DNA from: Acidobacteriota bacterium
GTDB taxonomy: Bacteria; Acidobacteriota; Terriglobia; Terriglobales; Acidobacteriaceae
Length of the DNA: 11,399 nucleotides
NCBI GenBank assembly: GCA_021781255.1
Contig: JAJXXG010000597.1
Coordinates: 1 to 11,399 of the forward strand
Direction: 5' to 3'
The notes under the pieces: generated by a model
The model's database searches: none
Seen by the model: the letters and a program-made list of their open reading frames with translations, nothing else
What the model was told of the DNA's origin: nothing
Shown: one piece after another, positions 7,514-11,399 of the stretch
Numbering within the stretch: the first letter of the stretch is position 1
How the letters are laid out: every line of letters starts with the position of its first letter
Made by a program: the position numbers and the translations under genes

Positions 7514-7526
7514 GGTGCAAGGCACC
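7514..7526. promoter_or_regulatory. Dyad GGTGC-AAG-GCACC
   Basis: GGTGC (7514-7518) and GCACC (7522-7526) form a perfect 5-bp inverted repeat with a 3-nt spacer. It lies about 110 nt upstream of the fucosidase -35 box and about 80 nt upstream of the antiporter start. The same half-site recurs at 7682-7708. This could be a regulator site shared by both genes, but it is short enough to arise by chance. Confidence 0.3.
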
Positions 7527-7568
7527 CTCCGGCTCCTGCTCAACAGGCGGCGGTCGGCCCCATCTTCT

Positions 7569-7591
7569 CTCAACTGGAGTTGGACGTTGAG
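7569..7591. promoter_or_regulatory. Overlapping CAAC/GTTG dyads upstream of the fucosidase promoter
   Basis: CTCAAC (7569-7574) pairs with GTTGAG (7586-7591). Within it, CAACT (7571-7575) pairs with AGTTG (7578-7582). One left arm therefore faces two alternative right arms. The centre is about 60 nt upstream of the -35 box, a common activator position. No regulator is identified. Confidence 0.3.
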
Positions 7592-7636
7592 CTCTCCTCA
7601 TCGTCTGTAACGGATGATTCTGCCGCCGCACTTTTT

Positions 7637-7666
7637 TTGACAACACCAATCTCCATTCCCTATAGT
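7637..7666 (+). promoter_or_regulatory. Strong sigma70-type promoter for the fucosidase gene
   Basis: A perfect -35 box TTGACA (7637-7642) follows a T-run (7632-7638). After an 18-base spacer comes TATAGT (7661-7666), which matches the -10 consensus at 5 of 6 positions. Transcription would begin near 7673 and give a leader of about 75 nt before the ATG at 7748. This is the best promoter in the window and supports the shorter fucosidase start. Confidence 0.7.
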
Positions 7667-7681
7667 TCCCCCGGCCGGCAC

Positions 7682-7708
7682 TGGTGCAATCGCAAAGCGC
7701 CTGCACCA
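7682..7708 (+). promoter_or_regulatory. Leader hairpin / dyad TGGTGCA...TGCACCA
   Basis: A perfect 7-bp inverted repeat, TGGTGCA (7682-7688) and TGCACCA (7702-7708), surrounds a 13-nt centre. It begins about 10 nt after the predicted transcription start. As DNA it could be a repressor operator; as RNA it could be a leader hairpin. It shares the GGTGC/GCACC half-site with 7514-7526. Confidence 0.4.
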
Positions 7709-7747
7709 TTCCGAGCGGCACATTCCGTCAGAGGGAGATCCACATTC

Positions 7748-9163
7748 ATGCATTGGCTAGAGAGTTCGAGGCGGTCGTTTATCAAGAACCTTGGCGCGGC
7801 CGGAGCCCTGGCTCTGTCCGCGTCCAACTCTGGCGCTTTGGATCCCTCCGCCGGCGCGGCCGGGCAAGCTCCCGCCTCGCCCGCTGACGCCAGGCAGGCC
7901 GCCACGCGCGCCCAACGCATGGCCTGGTGGCATCAGGCCACCTTTGGCATGTTCATCCACTGGGGACTCTACTCCGTCATCGGCCAGCACGAGTGGGCCA
8001 TGGAAGTCGAGGGCGTTCCCATACCCGAATACGAAAAGTTGGCAAAGCACTTCAACCCCAAACCCAACGCCGCCCGCGACTGGGCGCGCCTGGCCAAACG
8101 CGCCGGCCAGAAATACATGGTGATGACCACCAAGCATCACGAAGGCTTCTGCCACTGGGACACCAAACTCACTGACTATTGCGCTCCCAGACAGGGCCCC
8201 GGCCGCGATCTGGTTCGCGAGTTTGTCGATGCCGCGCGCGCCGAGGGCCTGCGCGTGGGCTTCTACTACTCCCTGATGGACTGGCACCACCCCGACGGCG
8301 CACGCTGCAAGACCGACGAAGCCGCACGCAAGCGCTTCGTCGAGTACACCCATGGCCTCATCCGCGAGCTGATGACTAACTACGGCAAAATCGACATTCT
8401 CTGGTACGACGTGGACTGGCCGCTCACGCCCGAGCAGTGGGAGTCAGAGCGCATGAACCAGATGGTCTTCGAGCTGCAGCCCGACATCATCGTCAACAAC
8501 CGCAACGGCCTCGATGGAGACTTCTCCACTCCCGAGCAGGAGATCCGCGCCGCGCAGTCGGGCCGCGCCTGGGAAACCTGCATGACCCTCAACGACAGTT
8601 GGGGCTTCAACCGCTTTGACGATGCATGGAAGACGCCGAAGACGATCGTTGGCAATCTGGCCACCTGCGCCCGCGGCGGCGGCAACTACCTGCTCAACAT
8701 TGGCCCCGAGCCCGACGGCTCCATTCCTCCTGAGTCCGTCACCGTGCTCGAAGCCGTGGGCAAGTGGCTCGACACCAACGGCAAGGCCATCTACGGCGCC
8801 GATCGCGGCAACTTCGCCTGGAACTCCAACGCCAACTACACCCGTCGCGACAACACGCTCTACATCCACCAGCATTTCTGGCCCGGCCACACTCCCGCCG
8901 CAGACTGGCTCAACTTCTATCAGCCCCAGTCCGTCATCGCCATCGGTGGGCTCAAGCCCAAAGTCCTCTCCGCGCGCCTGCTCAAGACCGGCCAGAAAAT
9001 CGAGTTCACGCAGAACGATTTCTCGCTGCGCCTCACCGGCCTTCCACTCATTGCCCCTGACCAGCCCGCTACGGTCATCGAAATCGAGTGCGACGGCGAG
9101 CCTGTCATCGACCACGAATTAAAACGTCCCCTCTGGCCGCGCTACAAAGTGGGCATCAGCTAA
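7748..9163 (+). CDS. Tat-exported GH29 alpha-L-fucosidase
   Basis: The 471-residue product is read from the ATG that follows GAGGGAG by ten bases. Residues 1-30 are a clear twin-arginine signal (S7-R-R-S-F-I-K13, then an Ala/Leu-rich core, SGA|LD). The GH29 catalytic barrel follows. Landmarks are WWHQATFGMFIHWGLYSV with H71-W-G-L-Y, WARLAKRAGQKYMVMTTKHHEGF, GLRVGFYYSLMDWH, and ILWYDVDWP, in which D221 is at the nucleophile position. Then come NNRNG and GDFSTPEQE, in which E263 or E265 is a candidate acid/base, although that residue varies between GH29 subgroups. The NLATCARGGGNYLLNIGP block is highly typical. Residues about 350-471 form a C-terminal beta domain. It should release fucose from glycans in the periplasm or outside the cell, and Tat export implies folding in the cytoplasm first. 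A hairpin separates it from the trehalase gene 110 nt downstream. Confidence 0.93.
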   Translation: MHWLESSRRSFIKNLGAAGALALSASNSGALDPSAGAAGQAPASPADARQAATRAQRMAWWHQATFGMFIHWGLYSVIGQHEWAMEVEGVPIPEYEKLAKHFNPKPNAARDWARLAKRAGQKYMVMTTKHHEGFCHWDTKLTDYCAPRQGPGRDLVREFVDAARAEGLRVGFYYSLMDWHHPDGARCKTDEAARKRFVEYTHGLIRELMTNYGKIDILWYDVDWPLTPEQWESERMNQMVFELQPDIIVNNRNGLDGDFSTPEQEIRAAQSGRAWETCMTLNDSWGFNRFDDAWKTPKTIVGNLATCARGGGNYLLNIGPEPDGSIPPESVTVLEAVGKWLDTNGKAIYGADRGNFAWNSNANYTRRDNTLYIHQHFWPGHTPAADWLNFYQPQSVIAIGGLKPKVLSARLLKTGQKIEFTQNDFSLRLTGLPLIAPDQPATVIEIECDGEPVIDHELKRPLWPRYKVGIS

Positions 9164-9189
9164 AGCCGCGCGCTCAATGCTGGCTGCTC

Positions 9190-9224
9190 GGCGCATCCCG
9201 CGTTGCACGGGCGCGGGATGCGTC
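9190..9224. terminator. Hairpin between fucosidase and trehalase genes
   Basis: CGCATCCCGCG (9192-9202) and CGCGGGATGCG (9212-9222) form a perfect 11-bp stem with a 9-nt loop. A G.T and a G-C pair extend it to 9190-9224. It starts 26 bases after the fucosidase stop. It has no T-run, so termination may be partial or it may protect an upstream transcript in a shared mRNA. Confidence 0.55.
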
Positions 9225-9273
9225 CACTGCGTTACACTCCAGACAATTCACGGTCGATGAAACCGGAGCTGTC

Positions 9274-10959
9274 ATGAAACTGTTTCGCTTGCTTTTTCTT
9301 GTACTCGCCGCAATCCATGTCTCCATCGCGCAGGCCCAGGACGTTGGCGCTGCTCCCAAACCGGCGCCCGACCCGGCCGCCACGCTCAACTACATCCATG
9401 GCGCGTGGGACACCCTCACCCGCTCCATGACTGAATGCCACTCCCTCGTGGACATCAAGGTCACCGCCAACCCCGTGCTCTACCTCCCCGCCGAGATGCC
9501 CGCCCCGTCCCAGGTGGCCGCGCTCGAACAGAAGTGCCATCTGAAAGTCGCGGAGCTACCGCGGCACATTGACAAGATTGGCGACGTGCGCCCCGAAAGC
9601 CTGCCCGCCGAGGGCCTGCTTTATCTCCCCAACCCGTACGTGGTCCCCGGCGGCCGCTTCAATGAGATGTACGGCTGGGACAGCTACTTCATCGTCCTCG
9701 GCCTTGAAGCAGACCATCGAGAAGCCCTCGCCAAAGACATGGTCGACAACTTCTTCTTTGAGATTGAGCACTATGGCGGGGTGCTCAACGCCAACCGCAC
9801 CTACTATCTGACGCGGTCGCAGCCCCCGTTCCTCACCTCCATGATTCGCGCCGTATACGAAAATCCCGCCAGCTTCCCGGCCACACCCGCAGGACGCGCC
9901 GATGCCAGGCAATGGCTCGATCATGCCTACGGCATGGCGGAGAAAGACTACTCCACCTGGACGCGGCCCGAGCACAAGGCGGGCACAACCGGCCTCGCCC
10001 GCTACTTTGACTACGGAACCGGCCCCGTGCCCGAGATGGCCGACGACGCCACCTATTACGTCGATGTCCTTCGCTGGCTGGTCGCGCATCCCCACGAGGG
10101 CGGCGAGGGTTTTCTGCTCAAAGCCTCCCAGAGTCCCAACGCGACTGAGGCCGCACGCCTCAAGCAGGCAAGCTGCGATGTGCGCGCGAGCGTCGTCTGC
10201 ATGAAGGCCTGGTTCGCCGGCTACCGGCTCACCCGCGATTTCTACATCGGCGACCGCGCCATGCGCGAATCCGGCTTCGATCCCGGCTTCCGCTTCGGCC
10301 CCTTCGACGGCGCCACGCATCACTACGCTCCCGTCTGCCTCAACAGCCTGCTCTATCGCTACGAGCGCGACATGGAGCACTTTGCCCTGCTGCTCGGCAA
10401 GCCGCAAGACGCCACCCGCTGGGAGCGCCGCGCCAAAGCGCGCAACGCCGCAATCCATCGCTACCTCTGGCAGTCCAGAACCGGCGTCTTCGCCGACTAC
10501 GACTTCATGCGCCACAAGGCCTCAACCTACGCCTACATCTCATCGCTGTATCCGCTGTGGGCCGGCGTGGCCTCCCGCGAGGAAGCAAAGCAGGTCGTCG
10601 CCAGGCTCAATCTCTTCGAGCGGCCCGGCGGCCTCTCCATGAGCAACACAAACTCCGGCCTGCAGTGGGATGAGCCCTTCGGCTGGGCGCCCACCAACTG
10701 GATCGCCGTCGCCGGCCTCGACGCTGCCGGTTTCCGTGAAGACGCGCAGCGCAATGCGCGCAAATGGAACGCCACCGTCGACACAGGCTTTGCCCAGGAC
10801 GGTACCCTGCGCGAAAAGTACAACGTCGTCTCCGGCAACGCCAACGTCCAAGTCCGCATGGGCTACAGCGCAAATCAGATTGGCTTCGGCTGGACCAACG
10901 CCGTCTATCTGAAAATGAAGCAGGTCATGGCGGAGCCGGAGCCGCTGCCCGCCAGATAA
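9274..10959 (+). CDS. Secreted GH37 trehalase-like glycoside hydrolase
   Basis: The 561-residue product, close to the 565 of E. coli TreA, is read from the ATG five bases after GGAG; upstream in-frame starts lack a signal peptide. Residues 1-21 are a Sec signal (hydrophobic core, AQA|QD). Both GH37 signatures are present: PGGRFNEMYGWDSYF (R128, W135, D136) and QWDEPFGWAP (464-473). Further substrate-site residues known from TreA are matched: N172, R181-S-Q183 and R231-P-E233. The catalytic acid is D336 in ESGFD and the base is E514 in EKYN. The usual GGGGEY loop near the C-terminus is different: VRMGYSANQ stands there, with two extra residues and Tyr531 in place of the substrate-binding Glu (E511 in TreA). 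It should hydrolyse trehalose or a related glucoside in the periplasm; substrate preference may be changed. The gene order suggests loose association with the fucosidase. Confidence 0.88.
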   Translation: MKLFRLLFLVLAAIHVSIAQAQDVGAAPKPAPDPAATLNYIHGAWDTLTRSMTECHSLVDIKVTANPVLYLPAEMPAPSQVAALEQKCHLKVAELPRHIDKIGDVRPESLPAEGLLYLPNPYVVPGGRFNEMYGWDSYFIVLGLEADHREALAKDMVDNFFFEIEHYGGVLNANRTYYLTRSQPPFLTSMIRAVYENPASFPATPAGRADARQWLDHAYGMAEKDYSTWTRPEHKAGTTGLARYFDYGTGPVPEMADDATYYVDVLRWLVAHPHEGGEGFLLKASQSPNATEAARLKQASCDVRASVVCMKAWFAGYRLTRDFYIGDRAMRESGFDPGFRFGPFDGATHHYAPVCLNSLLYRYERDMEHFALLLGKPQDATRWERRAKARNAAIHRYLWQSRTGVFADYDFMRHKASTYAYISSLYPLWAGVASREEAKQVVARLNLFERPGGLSMSNTNSGLQWDEPFGWAPTNWIAVAGLDAAGFREDAQRNARKWNATVDTGFAQDGTLREKYNVVSGNANVQVRMGYSANQIGFGWTNAVYLKMKQVMAEPEPLPAR

Positions 10960-10983
10960 GCCGCCCTTCAACCGCTCACAACA

Positions 10984-11016
10984 AAGGGGCGCTTCCATCC
11001 ATTGGAAGCGCCCCTT
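10984..11016. terminator. Bidirectional hairpin terminator between GH37 and GH3 genes
   Basis: AAGGGGCGCTTCCA (10984-10997) and TGGAAGCGCCCCTT (11003-11016) form a perfect 14-bp stem with a 5-nt loop in the 82-nt convergent gap. On the minus strand the stem is followed by a T-rich stretch (CCCCTTTGTTGT), so it fits an intrinsic terminator for the GH3 gene. On the plus strand the T-run is only two bases, but the strong stem may still stop transcripts of the trehalase gene. Confidence 0.8.
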
Positions 11017-11041
11017 GCATTGCAGTGAATTGGCTTCTGCC

Positions 11042-11399
11042 TTACTCCGGCAGTGTCTTTGTCCCGCTCACATGGAACGTTCCGTCGAGCACCTTTGCGG
11101 TTGTGTTCGGCTGTCCGCCACCCACAGAGACGCTGTAATCGCCCTCGGCGACGATAGGCTCGCCCGCCTCGGTCACCATGCTCATGTCGCGAGGTTGCAG
11201 CATAAACTCCACCCTCTGCGACGCGCCCGGCGCCAGGTGTACGCGCTTGAAAGCCCGCAACGCCCGCAACGGTGCGCCCGCCACCTTCGGGAAGTTCAGA
11301 TACAGCTGCGCCACCTCATCGCCTGCAAGTTCTCCGGTGTTCGTCACGGTAACTTCCGCCGTCATCGGATCGCCTGCTCTCACGTCCTTCGTCTGCACC
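11042..11399 (-). CDS. GH3 family beta-glucosidase-like protein, C-terminal part (cut by window edge)
   Basis: The visible ~118 residues are the fibronectin type III-like domain that closes many GH3 glycosidases (PF14310 type). The order of motifs is diagnostic: VTVTNTGELAGDEVAQLYL, LRALRAFKRVHLAPGASQ, VEFMLQPRDMS, then EGDYSVSVGG and a final strand before the stop. The catalytic (alpha/beta)8 and the alpha/beta sandwich domains lie beyond the right edge. The first visible codon in frame is an ordinary internal GTG. The enzyme probably removes beta-linked glucose or xylose from oligosaccharides; exact specificity cannot be told from this domain. It is convergent with the trehalase gene and ends 26 nt from the shared hairpin terminator. 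Confidence 0.85.
   Translation of the reverse strand, partial: VQTKDVRAGDPMTAEVTVTNTGELAGDEVAQLYLNFPKVAGAPLRALRAFKRVHLAPGASQRVEFMLQPRDMSMVTEAGEPIVAEGDYSVSVGGGQPNTTAKVLDGTFHVSGTKTLPE

Larger units (their letters stand above)
7434..7747. other. Divergent control region between antiporter and fucosidase
   Basis: This 314-nt stretch holds no supported gene. The fucosidase frame is open through it, but the promoter and the Tat signal show that translation starts at 7748. It contains a strong promoter and three dyads, listed separately. I saw no good -35/-10 pair for the antiporter on the minus strand; only the GAGGG ribosome site next to 7433 is clear. Confidence 0.6.

Noticed and set aside
7487..7747. 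In-frame 5' extension of the fucosidase gene
   Set aside because: It contains the near-consensus promoter and would bury the Tat signal inside the protein. The start at 7748 has a ribosome site directly upstream.
8444..9115. Minus-strand open frame (223 codons) opposite the GH29 gene
   Set aside because: It is antisense to the conserved fucosidase and shows no domain of its own.
9556..10515. Long minus-strand open frame (319 codons) opposite the GH37 gene
   Set aside because: It is antisense to an unambiguous GH37 coding region. Its Val/Gly/Ala-rich translation is typical of a shadow frame.
1..11399. CRISPR arrays, tRNA or rRNA genes, insertion sequences, prophage genes
   Set aside because: Reading through the window I found no regularly spaced repeats, no tRNA-like cloverleaf, no transposase or integrase motifs and no terminal inverted repeats. 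This was by eye, so a covariance-model scan could still find a small RNA.

Overview
The window looks like chromosomal DNA from an acidobacterium (Acidobacteriota, Terriglobia-like). The main evidence is two proteins of the VWFA-related family that is strongly expanded in Acidobacteria (TIGR03436 type). GC-rich coding sequence, many secreted glycan-active enzymes and no mobile-element signature fit this. The assignment rests on family content and is an inference.

Layout. Positions 1-462 hold the C-terminal part of a VWFA-related protein cut by the left edge. Its stop almost touches the stop of a convergent small ABM-fold (antibiotic biosynthesis monooxygenase-like) gene at 464-760 (minus). A divergent control region of about 280 nt, with an operator-like dyad and a promoter candidate, precedes a secreted DUF1593/Sde182-type protein (1042-2592). 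A 320-nt gap follows, then a secreted VWFA-related protein with a degenerate metal site (2913-3956). Next comes a secreted M48 zinc metalloprotease with a GTG start (4024-5499), which ends at a strong hairpin.

The next gene, on the minus strand, is a CPA2/Kef-type cation:proton antiporter with a C-terminal RCK/TrkA-N domain (5658-7433). A 314-nt divergent region separates it from a Tat-exported GH29 alpha-L-fucosidase (7748-9163). That region carries a very good sigma70-type promoter and several GGTGC/GCACC and CAAC/GTTG dyads. A GC-rich hairpin then precedes a Sec-exported GH37 trehalase-like enzyme (9274-10959). After a 14-bp hairpin terminator, the C-terminus of a GH3 beta-glucosidase-like protein enters from the right edge on the minus strand (11042-11399).

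How it fits together. GH29, GH37, GH3 and the DUF1593 protein all look exported and suggest extracytoplasmic breakdown of fucosylated, beta-linked and trehalose-type glycans. They are separated by hairpins and promoters, so they look like a loose neighbourhood and not one operon. The VWFA/M48 pair is probably an envelope module. No tRNA, rRNA, CRISPR array, insertion sequence or prophage signal was seen.

No clearly new multi-gene system is visible. The points most worth checking are the altered substrate-site residue in the GH37 enzyme, the loss of MIDAS residues in the VWFA protein, and the structured control region upstream of the fucosidase.
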